The notes under the pieces are model-generated. The model saw only the letters and a list, made by a program, of their open reading frames with translations. It made no database searches and was not told the DNA's origin. The translations under genes and the position numbers were made by a program. Shown in pieces: positions 51,318 to 60,886 of a stretch of DNA of 64,000 bases; positions within the stretch are counted from its first letter, which is position 1, and every line of letters begins with the position of its first letter. Source of the DNA: Hyphococcus formosus (GTDB lineage: Bacteria > Pseudomonadota > Alphaproteobacteria > Caulobacterales > Parvularculaceae); contig NZ_CP157210.1 in assembly GCF_046736345.1 (NCBI RefSeq), positions 1 through 64,000 of the forward strand. The letters run 5' to 3'.

Positions 51318-53060
51318 ATGGATGCTATTCGCGACCGCCTGAGAGATTTACCGTTCTTTGCTGGATTGGAAGCCAAAACGCTGACAGCCATCGCAGCGGT
51401 GAGCGTCTGGCAATCAGTTCCGGGCGGGTGGGAATTATTTTCTCAGGACACGCGATCTGATGCGTTGCACATCAATATTTCCGGTCGGTTGATCGTAGTT
51501 CGAACCAACCAAGAAGGCGAAGACCATGTCGTTGGTTATGTGCGCGCCGGCGAGCCAGCGGGGGAAATGTCAGTCCTTTCCGGCGAGACGCATTCGGCCA
51601 GTGTTTTTGCCCTTCGGGACACGGAAATATTGTCCATAAAGCTTGAAGAGGTTAATCGCCTCATTCTGGAGCATGGCGACTTTGCCGCGGCACTCGCGCG
51701 AATTGTTTTAGATCGGGCGCGCCATCCCAAAGCCAGTTTCCAGCAATCCGCACCAAGAATATTTGCTTTTATCGCATCGTCACCGTCGATTGATGTCGAT
51801 GCGCATGTTCGCGAACTTGCGAACCGAGTGTCGAGATATCAGGTCAATGCAACGTATTTTCCGGCTACGGAGGACGCGCTTGATAGCCGAGCGTTCGACC
51901 GCGTTGAAAATGCGCATGACGTCGTATTGCTCGCGGCAAAAGTCGATCATAGTCCGTGGTATCGGTTCGTGCTCCGTCACGCTGATCGGTTTTTAGTGCT
52001 TGCGCGCCGCGATGGTCGCCCGTCGGAGCCATTCCCGTTGACGGCGGAGCATGGCATTCGAGCGCGTAAATTCAGGCTTGTTGATCTCGTTATGTTGGCG
52101 GAGGGCGTCAAGACAACAAGTGCGGCGCAATGGATGGATGCCATTGGTGCATCGCGAATTATCAACCTCAAAGATAATTCCTGTGTTGACCGGCTTGCAC
52201 GGATTATTGCCGGGAAGTCGGTTGGTCTCGTTCTTTCCGGCGGTGGTGCGCGTGCTTATGCGCATATCGGGGCTGTTCGGGCGATGCGCGAATCCGGTGT
52301 GCCTATCGATTTCATTTGTGGTGCGTCAATGGGGGCGGTGGTGGCCGCTTGCGTTTCCATGGATTGGTCCCAGGCCGAAATGGAGCAGCGGATAACCGAG
52401 GCATTTGTTTCGTCTAATCCGCTCGGGGATCATGTTTTGCCTGTCGTCGCATTGACCCGTGGTGGCCGCGTTGATCACCGGCTGCTGCATCATTTTGGGG
52501 ACGCGAAAATCGAAGATTTAACGACGCCGTTTTTCTGCGTTTCATCAAATATCGTGAACGGTACGGCGCGCATCCATAACCGAGGCTCATTACGAAAGGC
52601 CTTGCGGGCGTCTATTGCACTGCCCGGAATTTTGCCGCCGGTAATCGAAGATGATGCCTTGCTGGTCGATGGGGCGGTGGTAAATAATTTCCCCACGGAT
52701 ATCATGGCGGCATTGCACCGCGGCGTGACGATCGGGGTCGATGTCGCGCGCGAGGGGGTGATCGACATAAACGCGTTTCGCGATCCGCCCGGATTTTTCT
52801 CCTGGGTTTTTCAGCATGGCTTCTCTGCCGCGCCGCCAATCGTATCGTTGTTGATGCGAACAGCGACTGCGCGCCGCGAAGACATTTCCACTGAGCGCCC
52901 GGCGGATATTATGATTGCCCCAAACGTCAGCGGTGTTGAGCTTCGCGATTGGAAAAAATTTGATATCGCCGTCGCGGAAGGCTATCGGACAGCGAAAGCA
53001 TCTATTGAAGAAAATTGGGCAACGCTAGCGCCGATCATACGCGCTGCAAACAAAAAGTAG
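51318..53060 (+). CDS. patatin-like phospholipase with N-terminal cNMP-binding domain (NTE-like)
   Basis: From ATG 51318 this is a 580-residue protein (an in-frame TTG at 51288 is less likely). Residues about 5-130 form a cyclic nucleotide-binding fold; the phosphate cassette reads GEMSVLSGETHSASVFA, with His where the cAMP-contacting Arg is expected, so cAMP binding may be lost. The patatin domain starts at SGGGARAYAHIGAVRAM (about residue 305), with the nucleophile serine in GASMGAVVA (about 335) and the catalytic Asp in DGAVVNN (about 452). It probably hydrolyses phospholipid or lysophospholipid at the membrane, like RssA/NTE. The convergent ubiG stop follows with no gap. Confidence 0.9.
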   Translation: MDAIRDRLRDLPFFAGLEAKTLTAIAAVSVWQSVPGGWELFSQDTRSDALHINISGRLIVVRTNQEGEDHVVGYVRAGEPAGEMSVLSGETHSASVFALRDTEILSIKLEEVNRLILEHGDFAAALARIVLDRARHPKASFQQSAPRIFAFIASSPSIDVDAHVRELANRVSRYQVNATYFPATEDALDSRAFDRVENAHDVVLLAAKVDHSPWYRFVLRHADRFLVLARRDGRPSEPFPLTAEHGIRARKFRLVDLVMLAEGVKTTSAAQWMDAIGASRIINLKDNSCVDRLARIIAGKSVGLVLSGGGARAYAHIGAVRAMRESGVPIDFICGASMGAVVAACVSMDWSQAEMEQRITEAFVSSNPLGDHVLPVVALTRGGRVDHRLLHHFGDAKIEDLTTPFFCVSSNIVNGTARIHNRGSLRKALRASIALPGILPPVIEDDALLVDGAVVNNFPTDIMAALHRGVTIGVDVAREGVIDINAFRDPPGFFSWVFQHGFSAAPPIVSLLMRTATARREDISTERPADIMIAPNVSGVELRDWKKFDIAVAEGYRTAKASIEENWATLAPIIRAANKK

Positions 53061-53843
53061 CTACGGCTTGATGGCCGTTAGCATGTAATTGACATCCGTA
53101 TCCTCACCAATGCGCCAGATATCCAATAGTGGATTATAGGTCACGCCAGCTTCGCCCGTGACCGTGAGGCCCGCGCGGGAGAGTGCTGATCGTGCTTCGC
53201 CGGGGCGGACAAATTTTCTTGGATCGTGGGTACCAGCGGGAAGCCAACGCAGAATATATTCTGCTCCGATCTTCGCGAGCATCAGGGCTTTCAGTGTACG
53301 GTTTATGGTCGCCATAACCATTATGCCGCCGGGTTTTAAGAGACTTGCAGACGTTTCCAGAAACAAATCCACATCCGCAACATGTTCGACGACCTCCAGA
53401 TTGAGGACGATATCAAACGTTCCGGCTTCAGTTTCGGCAAGGGCCTCTACGGTGGTGGCTCTGTAGTCGATATCAAGCTTTTGCGGCATCGCATGAGCCA
53501 TGGCCGTTTTGATATTTTGTTCAGCTGCATCGATCGCAGTGACCGATGCGCCAAGCCGACACATTGGCTCTGCGACAAGGCCGCCGCCGCAGCCAATGTC
53601 GATAAGCTTAAGTCCTTCAAGAGGGTTTTTTGCTCTTCGGTCGCGAGAAAAGTGCGCGCAAACGCAATCTCTTATATAGGCGAGACGAACGGGGTTAAAT
53701 TTGTGGAGTGGCTTGAATTTTCCAAAGGGGTCCCACCATTCATCCGCAATTGCGGTAAATTTGGCGATTTCGTCTGGATCTATGGTCGTTTTACCGACTT
53801 TTGAGCCACCGTCTCCGGGTTCAGTTAAGTCTTCCTGCGACAT
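53061..53843 (-). CDS. ubiG: ubiquinone biosynthesis O-methyltransferase
   Basis: This 260-residue methyltransferase methylates 2-octaprenyl-6-hydroxyphenol and 3-demethylubiquinol with SAM. The signature TTIDPDEIAKFTAIADEWWDP region (about residues 19-39) is UbiG-specific. SAM motif I is DIGCGGGLVAEPM, and VLNLEVVEHVADVDLF is motif II. The adjacent HDPRKFVRPGEARSAL segment is also typical. It is divergent from lysC and ends exactly where the patatin gene ends. Confidence 0.97.
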   Translation of the reverse strand: MSQEDLTEPGDGGSKVGKTTIDPDEIAKFTAIADEWWDPFGKFKPLHKFNPVRLAYIRDCVCAHFSRDRRAKNPLEGLKLIDIGCGGGLVAEPMCRLGASVTAIDAAEQNIKTAMAHAMPQKLDIDYRATTVEALAETEAGTFDIVLNLEVVEHVADVDLFLETSASLLKPGGIMVMATINRTLKALMLAKIGAEYILRWLPAGTHDPRKFVRPGEARSALSRAGLTVTGEAGVTYNPLLDIWRIGEDTDVNYMLTAIKP

Positions 53844-53954
53844 AAAAAATATTTCCTCGCTTGCTTCGGCGGGCGCCGCTTTCTAGACATAGCTGACATT
53901 TGCGCTTCCGATGGGCGGGAGCAATAGGGCAAGACTTCGCAGGCATATAATTCC

Positions 53955-55220
53955 ATGGCCCGGATAGTAATGAAATTTGGCGGTACATCCGTCGCAAATA
54001 TGGATCGCATTCGTGCAGTATCCGCGATCGTTAAGCGTGAGGTGGATGCCGGGCATTCCGTCGCCGTTGTCGTTTCGGCAATGGCCGGTGAGACCAATCG
54101 ACTGGTTGGCCTATGCCGGGAGGCGGGTGAACCCGCGCCATCATTGGATGCGCGAGACGTAGAATATGACGCAGTGGTTGCATCAGGCGAGCAGGTCACA
54201 TCAGGCCTTCTGGCAATTGTGATGCAGAATCTTGGATATCGGGCCCGGTCGTGGCACGGATGGCAGATCGCCCTGCGGACCGATAATGCGCATGGTAAAG
54301 CGCGCATCGAAGCGGTTGACGAGGAGGCGCTGGGCTCCGCCATCGATGGGGGCGAGGTCGCCGTCGTGGCTGGTTTTCAAGGAATTGCGCCAGATGGCCG
54401 GATCGCGACCCTTGGGCGGGGCGGCTCGGATACTTCGGCGGTTGCATTGGCGGCGGCGATTGGCGCTGATCGATGCGACATCTATACTGACGTTGATGGC
54501 GTCTATACGACAGATCCGCGCCTTACCAAGCATGCGCGCCGGATTGATAAAATTTCTTTCGAGGAAATGCTGGAAATGGCGTCTCTGGGTGCCAAAGTTC
54601 TGCAGACCCGTTCTGTAGAACTGGCAATGGCCTATAAGGTCCCGGTTCGGGTATTATCGAGCTTTGATCCGCCAGATGCGCCTGGCCCCGGAACCCTCAT
54701 TTGTGACGAGGATGATATTGTGGAAAAGAATATAGTCACCACTGTTACGCCTGACTTCGACGAGGCGACGGTTACAATTCTGGCTGTGCCAGATGAGCCT
54801 GGCCGCGCTGCCGGTATTTTTGACGCGCTGGCCGCGGCGAATATCAACATCGATATGATTGTACAAAGCTCGTCCCGTGAGGCGGGTTTTGCAAACATCT
54901 CGTTCACCACTAAGGAAATCGATCTTGAGCGCGCGGTTGATGTATTGGCCGAGCAGCAACCAACGATTGGGTTTAAAGCACTGCAATCCGACCGTAATGT
55001 TGCTAAAGTGTCTGTCATTGGTGTCGGCATGAAAAGCCATGCTGGTGTCGCCGCGACAATGTTCCGTACGCTTGCGGAAAAAGGGATCAATATTCAGAAT
55101 ATCTCAACATCGGAAATTAAAATCAGCGTGCTGATTAATGCCGATGCGGCAGAATATGCGGTTCGCGTGTTGCATGAAGCCTATGGGCTGGATGAGCCCG
55201 GCAATCCTGCGCGGACCTGA
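53955..55220 (+). CDS. lysC: aspartate kinase
   Basis: This 421-residue kinase phosphorylates aspartate for lysine, threonine, methionine and diaminopimelate synthesis. The N-terminus ARIVMKFGGTSVAN carries the KFGGTSV motif; GGSDTSAVALAAA and DVDGVYTTDPRL follow. Two ACT domains at the C-terminus (about 265-415, with AGIFDALAAANINIDMIVQSSS and GVAATMFRTLAEKGINIQNIST, each partly quoted) allow lysine/threonine feedback. The order ubiG-lysC-ptsP is standard. It is followed 9 bases later by ptsP. Confidence 0.97.
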   Translation: MARIVMKFGGTSVANMDRIRAVSAIVKREVDAGHSVAVVVSAMAGETNRLVGLCREAGEPAPSLDARDVEYDAVVASGEQVTSGLLAIVMQNLGYRARSWHGWQIALRTDNAHGKARIEAVDEEALGSAIDGGEVAVVAGFQGIAPDGRIATLGRGGSDTSAVALAAAIGADRCDIYTDVDGVYTTDPRLTKHARRIDKISFEEMLEMASLGAKVLQTRSVELAMAYKVPVRVLSSFDPPDAPGPGTLICDEDDIVEKNIVTTVTPDFDEATVTILAVPDEPGRAAGIFDALAAANINIDMIVQSSSREAGFANISFTTKEIDLERAVDVLAEQQPTIGFKALQSDRNVAKVSVIGVGMKSHAGVAATMFRTLAEKGINIQNISTSEIKISVLINADAAEYAVRVLHEAYGLDEPGNPART

Positions 55221-55229
55221 TAGGGCGCG

Positions 55230-57521
55230 ATGAGCATAGAAAAAACACGTCCACCACATGGTGGTCATGGGGGTCAAGGGATAACCGTACTTCTCAAGCG
55301 CATGCGGGATGCCGTTGCGCAGGAAGTGAGTGCGCAGGACCGCCTTGACCTTCTGACCAAAGTGATCGCCAGCCATGTGGTGGCTGATGTTTGCTCGATT
55401 TATTTGCGTCGCCCCGATGATGTCCTTGAGCTTTATTCAACGCAGGGCCTGAAGCGAGAAGCGGTTCACAACACCCAATTGCAATGGGGTGAAGGTCTCG
55501 TCGGTCTTGTGGCGAAACGACACTCGCCAATGGTCACGTCTGAAGCGCCAAAACATCCGGCATTCGCTTATCGGCCAGAAACCGGTGAGGACCCGCTACA
55601 CTCGTTTTTAGGTGTGCCGCTCATCCGTTCTGGCAAAACGCTCGGTGTTCTGGTTATTCAAAACCGTGCGGCGCGCGAATATCTGCCGGAAGAAATCGAA
55701 GCCGTACAAGCCGTCGCGACGCTCCTTGCGGAAATCGCCGCATCCGGTGAATTGCTTAGCGTCGAGGAAACCGAAGCCGTTGGGGCGATGTTGCATCGTC
55801 CGGAAAAGCTGAAAGGTTTCGGTATTGTTTCCGGCGTTGCATTGGGCCGCGCGGTGTTTCTCCAGCCCCCTGCGCCGAAGCATAAAGTCTTTGCGAAAAA
55901 TCCAGCGGAGGAAGCTGAGCGGCTAGAAGATGGCCTGAATGATTTGCGCCGTTCAGTTGATCACATGATCACCAATAACGCTTCATTGAGTGGCGTGTCG
56001 CGCGAAGTTCTCGAAACCTATCGGCTATTTGCCTATGACCGCGGCTGGAAAGATCGTCTGCGTGCGGCCGTATTTTCTGGTCTGACTGCGGAGTCTGCGG
56101 TTGATCAGGTAAAGGCGGAAAATCGCGCCCGGCTTTCGCAATCGCGTGACCCCTATTTGCGCGAACGGCTGCATGATCTTGATGATCTCTCGAACCGCCT
56201 GTTGCGCCATTTAAGCGGCGAGAAAAATGGCGGTGAACGGGATTTGTTTGAAGAAACGATCCTGTTTGCGCGCACGATGGGCCCGGCAGAGCTTCTTGAA
56301 TATGACAGAAAGCGACTAAAGGGGCTTGTGCTTGGCGAAGTCTCCGCGACCTCGCATGTGGCGATCGTCGCGCGAGCGTTGAAACTTCCGATGGTGACGG
56401 GTGCGCTCGACGCCCTTGAACTAACGGAGGAGGGCGACCAAGCCGTTATCGACGGTGATGCAGGCGAGATTCATATTCGTCCGCAGTCTGATGTACTCGA
56501 ATCTTATCGTGCCAAGCAAACCCGGTATCACGAACTCGAAGCGATTTATGCGAGCGAGAAAACGCTGCCATCCGTCACCAAGGACGGCGTGAATATCACA
56601 ATACAAATGAACGCTGGTCTGGCGCTTGATTTGCCGTTCCTCGATGGCACTGGCGCGTCTGGCGTCGGGTTGTTCCGAACAGAACTGCAATTCCTGATCG
56701 GGTCACAGCTCCCATCAGTGGCGATGCAAGAGGCGCTCTATCGTGAAGCGCTTGATCTCGCCAACGGAAAGCCCGTTATATTCCGTACTGCCGATATTGG
56801 CGGCGATAAAACTGCGCCCTATATGGATCACGGCAATGAGGTCAATCCGGCCATGGGGTGGCGCGGCGTGCGTATGGCTGTTGACCGCCCCGGCATGATC
56901 CGACCGCAATTGCGCGCTTTATTGTCGGCGGCGACGGATCAGACCTTGTGGGTCATGTTCCCGTTTATCACGCTCGCGGCAGAAGTTGACGAAATCAAAG
57001 CGCTGCTGGATCTCGAAATTGATCGCGCTCGGCGTCATGGCAAGGGTTTGCCAAAGGACATCAAAATCGGTGTGATGATCGAAACCCCCGCAGCCGCTTG
57101 GCGCGCGGAATTGATTGCGCAGAAGGTCGACTTTCTCTCGGTGGGCGGTAATGATCTGGCGCAGTTCTATTTTGCGGCGGATCGCGATTCCGAGCGGGTA
57201 CAGCGCCGCTACGATCCGATGAATGGCGGATTTTTGAGTTTTCTCAAAAATACTGTGGAAAAAGTGTCCCAGACTGGCACGCCGCTTTCTTATTGCGGTG
57301 AGCAGACCGCCGATGCGGTTACTGCCGCTGCATTGATTGCTGTGGGCGTGCGTCAATTCTCACTCCCGGCGGCCTTTGTCGGGCCATTCCGACGTCTCGT
57401 CCGGTCAATTGATGTAGGCGAAGCAAGCGCTTGGATGGCGGAACATTCGATTGCGCCTGAAGCTACGCTTCGTCCTAGTTTTAAACAGTATTTACGGGAT
57501 GCGGGCGTCGTCTTTGAATAA
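55230..57521 (+). CDS. ptsP: phosphoenolpyruvate-protein phosphotransferase EI-Ntr
   Basis: This 763-residue enzyme I of the nitrogen-type PTS has an N-terminal GAF sensor domain (about 20-160), then the PTS enzyme I body. The phospho-accepting His376 is in TSHVAIVARAL. The PEP-binding C-terminal barrel has FRTADIGGDKTAPYM, MGWRGVRMAVDRP and FLSVGGNDLAQFYFAADR. It starts the PTS-Ntr phosphate relay to NPr and EIIA-Ntr, linking nitrogen and potassium status to regulation; those partners are outside this window. The GAF domain usually senses glutamine. Confidence 0.96.
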   Translation: MSIEKTRPPHGGHGGQGITVLLKRMRDAVAQEVSAQDRLDLLTKVIASHVVADVCSIYLRRPDDVLELYSTQGLKREAVHNTQLQWGEGLVGLVAKRHSPMVTSEAPKHPAFAYRPETGEDPLHSFLGVPLIRSGKTLGVLVIQNRAAREYLPEEIEAVQAVATLLAEIAASGELLSVEETEAVGAMLHRPEKLKGFGIVSGVALGRAVFLQPPAPKHKVFAKNPAEEAERLEDGLNDLRRSVDHMITNNASLSGVSREVLETYRLFAYDRGWKDRLRAAVFSGLTAESAVDQVKAENRARLSQSRDPYLRERLHDLDDLSNRLLRHLSGEKNGGERDLFEETILFARTMGPAELLEYDRKRLKGLVLGEVSATSHVAIVARALKLPMVTGALDALELTEEGDQAVIDGDAGEIHIRPQSDVLESYRAKQTRYHELEAIYASEKTLPSVTKDGVNITIQMNAGLALDLPFLDGTGASGVGLFRTELQFLIGSQLPSVAMQEALYREALDLANGKPVIFRTADIGGDKTAPYMDHGNEVNPAMGWRGVRMAVDRPGMIRPQLRALLSAATDQTLWVMFPFITLAAEVDEIKALLDLEIDRARRHGKGLPKDIKIGVMIETPAAAWRAELIAQKVDFLSVGGNDLAQFYFAADRDSERVQRRYDPMNGGFLSFLKNTVEKVSQTGTPLSYCGEQTADAVTAAALIAVGVRQFSLPAAFVGPFRRLVRSIDVGEASAWMAEHSIAPEATLRPSFKQYLRDAGVVFE

Positions 57522-57641
57522 AGCGCCGGTTAACAGATTTCTGTTCTAACTATCAGCTAGATTTCAAAAATGGTTACGTCCCGGGCGAATTTCGCTATGC
57601 TGGCACTGCCCGGATTCAATCTGAACGAGGCGAATTTGTCG

Positions 57642-58448
57642 ATGGCGAACGGGTCTGCAAAAATAGTCGATATGGCGGATGCACGGGCGCGGCTCGGCGG
57701 CGGGGAGGTTGCGAATGTCGGTGTACGGCTCGCGATGGCCCGCGAAAGTCGCGGAATTAGCCTGAATGAAGTTGCAACGCGTATTCACATCCGCGAAGCG
57801 CATCTTCAGGCGATCGAAAATGTCGACAAGTCTGCATTGCCGGCGCGGCCTTATGCACTCGGATTTGTTAGGACCTATGCTGAGTTCCTTGAGCTTGATG
57901 CGCGCGCGACCGTAGAACAATTCAAACAGGACGCTGGCTATGATGCGCCGGCCCCGATTGAAACAGAAAAATTCAGCCCTGCCGAACAGACGACCGATGC
58001 CGAACCTAACCAGATGAGCTTGCCAGCGGTCATGGCAATTCTGGTCTTTGTGCTTTGGTGCTTGTGGCAACTAAGCCTGCCGCGTGAAGTCACTGAACTC
58101 GGCAGTAGTGATACGCCGCAGATTGCGAAAAAACTTGAGGTTGAAGCCCCCACGCCGACACAGGTTATCGGTGAGCTGGTCGAGGCGACGATTGTGGAAG
58201 ACATTGCGCCGGTTTATCCGCGTAGCTGTACCGCTTCAGCGCAGCCGATTGAGACTGTTGATGTCGCCTTCACAGTAACTGCTAACGGCCGGATTGCGGG
58301 CGAGAGAATCGCCAATTCGACGAATGATTGTTTCAATGATGCAGCGCTGAATGCTATCCGCCGGTGGCAGTTTAATCCGCGCACCGTCGACGGTGTGGCC
58401 AAACCGGCCTATGACCAAAGTTATAGCTTCCAATTTGCGCGCCCATAA
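57642..58448 (+). CDS. RodZ-like HTH protein with a TonB C-terminal domain
   Basis: ATG 57642 gives 268 residues (TTG 57636 is an alternative with GAGG nearer). The N-terminus is a cytoplasmic helix-turn-helix of the RodZ/HTH_25 type: VGVRLAMARESRGISLNEVA, then ARPYALGFVRTYAEFLELD. One membrane helix follows (about 150-168, LPAVMAILVFVLWCLWQL). The C-terminal periplasmic part is not the DUF4115 of RodZ but a TonB_C domain (about 190-265), with two cysteines in YPRSC and NDCF and ending in the RRWQFNPRTVDG pattern. It occupies the position of the RodZ-like gene between ptsP and ispG, so it is likely a remodelled version. Partner unknown. Confidence 0.85.
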   Translation: MANGSAKIVDMADARARLGGGEVANVGVRLAMARESRGISLNEVATRIHIREAHLQAIENVDKSALPARPYALGFVRTYAEFLELDARATVEQFKQDAGYDAPAPIETEKFSPAEQTTDAEPNQMSLPAVMAILVFVLWCLWQLSLPREVTELGSSDTPQIAKKLEVEAPTPTQVIGELVEATIVEDIAPVYPRSCTASAQPIETVDVAFTVTANGRIAGERIANSTNDCFNDAALNAIRRWQFNPRTVDGVAKPAYDQSYSFQFARP

Positions 58449-58593
58449 CTATCTGATAAATTTAGGTAAAAACTGATCGCCAATATTGGACGGCGATTGT
58501 TTTGCCATTGCGTCTTTTCGGGACTTGACTTCAGCGCGGAGCGCGCAATCTTGGCGTCAAAGTAACCCGTTTTTGAGGTGAAGAGGACAGACC

Positions 58594-59724
58594 ATGTCAG
58601 TACGTCCCTGGCGCGATATTGAGCGCCGTAAATCACGCCAGATTATGGTTGGCAATGTACCGGTTGGCGGTGATGCGCCGATTGCGGTTCAATCCATGAC
58701 GAACACCCTGACGTCAGATGCGCAGGCGACGATTCGGCAGATTAATGAAATCGCCGAAGCCGGTGCGGATATTGTTCGGGTGTCTTGCCCTGATCAGGAC
58801 TCAACCCGTGCGCTGAAAGAGATCGCAAAGGCTTCGCCAGTACCGATCGTTGCAGATATCCATTTCCACTATAAGCGCGGTATTGAAGCGGCAGATGCCG
58901 GGGCCGCATGTTTGCGGATCAATCCCGGTAATATCGGCTCATCTGAGCGGGTTCGCGAAGTTATCAAGGCTGCGAAAGACAATGGCTGTTCAATGCGCAT
59001 TGGCGTGAATGGCGGTTCGCTTGAAAAAGATCTGCTCGACAAATATGGCGAGCCATGCCCTGAGGCGATGGTCGAAAGTGCCCTCGATCATGCGAAAATT
59101 CTTCAGGACAATGATTTCCACGAATTCAAGATTTCCGTGAAGGCCTCTGATGTGTTTCTCACGGTGGCGGCCTATCACGCTCTGGCCGAAGCGATTGATT
59201 GCCCATTGCACCTCGGAGTGACCGAGGCCGGGGGCTTGCGTATCGGGTCGGTCAAATCAGCAATCGGCCTTGGTTCACTGCTATGGGCTGGTATCGGTGA
59301 TACGATCCGCGTATCGCTTTCGGCGGACCCGGTGGAAGAGATCAAAGCCGGATTTGATATTCTCAAATCTCTCGGCTTGCGCCATCGCGGTGTCAATGTA
59401 ATTTCCTGCCCGTCATGCGCGCGTCAGGGCTTCAATGTGATCCAGACCGTTGAGACGCTTGAAAAGCGTCTGGCGCATATCACCACGCCCTTATCGCTCT
59501 CGGTAATTGGTTGTGTCGTTAATGGCCCCGGCGAAGCACGCGAAACCGATATCGGCTTTACCGGCGGCGGCGCTGGTAAAGAACACGGCATGATCTATCT
59601 CAATGGCGATGTCGATCACCGGATCGATAATTCAGAATTGGTCGACCATCTTGTCGAGCTGGTTGAAAAACGTGCCGCTGAAATTCAGGCGGAAGAAGCG
59701 AAGCAGACTGTCGCTGCTGAGTAG
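58594..59724 (+). CDS. ispG: (E)-4-hydroxy-3-methylbut-2-enyl-diphosphate synthase
   Basis: IspG (GcpE) makes HMBPP in the non-mevalonate isoprenoid pathway, using a 4Fe-4S cluster. The 376 residues start MSVRPWRDIERRKSRQIMVG, have PIAVQSMTNTLT near the N-terminus, and the cluster ligands in ISCPSCARQGFNV and VIGCVVNGPGEARE. AGGTGAAGAGG stands upstream of the ATG. It ends with a terminator. Isoprenoid units feed quinone and undecaprenyl synthesis, which connects with ubiG here. Confidence 0.97.
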   Translation: MSVRPWRDIERRKSRQIMVGNVPVGGDAPIAVQSMTNTLTSDAQATIRQINEIAEAGADIVRVSCPDQDSTRALKEIAKASPVPIVADIHFHYKRGIEAADAGAACLRINPGNIGSSERVREVIKAAKDNGCSMRIGVNGGSLEKDLLDKYGEPCPEAMVESALDHAKILQDNDFHEFKISVKASDVFLTVAAYHALAEAIDCPLHLGVTEAGGLRIGSVKSAIGLGSLLWAGIGDTIRVSLSADPVEEIKAGFDILKSLGLRHRGVNVISCPSCARQGFNVIQTVETLEKRLAHITTPLSLSVIGCVVNGPGEARETDIGFTGGGAGKEHGMIYLNGDVDHRIDNSELVDHLVELVEKRAAEIQAEEAKQTVAAE

Positions 59725-59743
59725 CGAAGCTCATCGAATATTG

Positions 59744-59776
59744 GCGCGCGGGTTTATGACTCCGCGCGCTTTTTTT
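59744..59776 (+). terminator. intrinsic terminator after ispG
   Basis: Eight-bp GC-only stem GCGCGCGG (59744-59751) with CCGCGCGC (59762-59769), 10-base loop, followed by seven T (59770-59776). It separates ispG from prfA. Confidence 0.95.
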
Positions 59777-59812
59777 ATTTAGAACACTGAAGATTAGAGT
59801 TGGAATGATCCT

Positions 59813-60886
59813 TTGATCCCTAAAGAGAAAATTGATGCACTGATCGCGCGATTTGAAAAAATCGAAGCTGAGATGATGTCTACGACCGGTGCGGATGAAA
59901 TTGTGCGTCTTTCCCGCGAACATGGCGAATTGAAAGAGGTTGTAGAACATGCGCGGACATTGATGTCGGCGCGCGAGCAGCTAGACGAATTGAAGGAACT
60001 TTCCGAGGGCGATGATGCCGAAATGGCTGCGCTCGCGAACGACGAACTCGCCGAGCTAAAAGAGCAAATACCGAACCTGGAGCATGAGCTACAAATTATG
60101 CTCCTGCCGAAAGACAAGGCAGATGACTCTTCGGTCATTCTCGAGGTGCGTGCCGGAACCGGCGGCGACGAAGCTGCGATTTTTGCTGGCGATTTATTCC
60201 GTATGTATCAGCGATATTCCCAGCTACAGGGCTGGAAGGTCGACATACTTTCTGCCTCTGAAGCGGAAATGGGCGGCTATAAAGAAATACAGGCGAGCAT
60301 TAATGGCGATGGCGTATTCGCCAAATTGAAATTCGAATCGGGTGTGCATCGCGTTCAGCGCGTACCGGAAACAGAGACGCAGGGACGCGTGCATACATCC
60401 GCGGCGACCGTTGCAGTGTTACCCGAGCCCGAAGAAGTCGATATCGAAATCAAAGAGTCGGACCTTCGTATCGACGTATTCCGGGCTTCCGGTCCGGGCG
60501 GCCAGTCGGTGAATACAACGGACTCGGCTGTGCGCATTACTCACATTCCGACGGGCGTTGTCGTCAGCCAACAGGATGAAAAATCGCAGCACAAGAACCG
60601 CGCAAAAGCGATGAAGGTTCTTCGCGCACGTCTTTATGAAGCCGAGCGGCAGCGCGTCGACGCGGAACGCGCGGCAGAGCGAAAAGGCATGGTCGGGAGC
60701 GGCGACCGGTCGGAGCGCATTCGCACGTACAATTACCCCCAAAGCCGGGTCAGCGATCATCGGATAAATTTGACCCTCTACAAACTCTCGGAGATTGTGG
60801 CCGGTGATGGTTTGGGTGAAGTGATTGATGCGTTGATTACGCAGGACCGCGCAGACCGATTGGCGGAAATGCAGGAAAATGCCTGA
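59813..60886 (+). CDS. prfA: peptide chain release factor 1
   Basis: RF1 ends translation at UAA and UAG. The 357 residues include the coiled-coil N-terminal part, the stop-codon tripeptide region RVPETETQGRVHTSAATV and the GGQ peptide-release motif at residues 229-231 (SGPGGQSVNTTDSAV). The start is TTG 59813; an ATG eight bases upstream is out of frame. The conserved N-terminus IPKEKIDALIARF supports this unusual start. It overlaps prmC by 8 bases, and PrmC methylates the glutamine of GGQ. Confidence 0.97.
   Translation: MIPKEKIDALIARFEKIEAEMMSTTGADEIVRLSREHGELKEVVEHARTLMSAREQLDELKELSEGDDAEMAALANDELAELKEQIPNLEHELQIMLLPKDKADDSSVILEVRAGTGGDEAAIFAGDLFRMYQRYSQLQGWKVDILSASEAEMGGYKEIQASINGDGVFAKLKFESGVHRVQRVPETETQGRVHTSAATVAVLPEPEEVDIEIKESDLRIDVFRASGPGGQSVNTTDSAVRITHIPTGVVVSQQDEKSQHKNRAKAMKVLRARLYEAERQRVDAERAAERKGMVGSGDRSERIRTYNYPQSRVSDHRINLTLYKLSEIVAGDGLGEVIDALITQDRADRLAEMQENA

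Noticed and set aside
58525..58553. TTGACT plus a 17-base spacer upstream of ispG as a promoter
   Set aside because: The -35 fits, but the hexamer at the -10 position (ATCTTG) is poor, so I did not list it as a feature.
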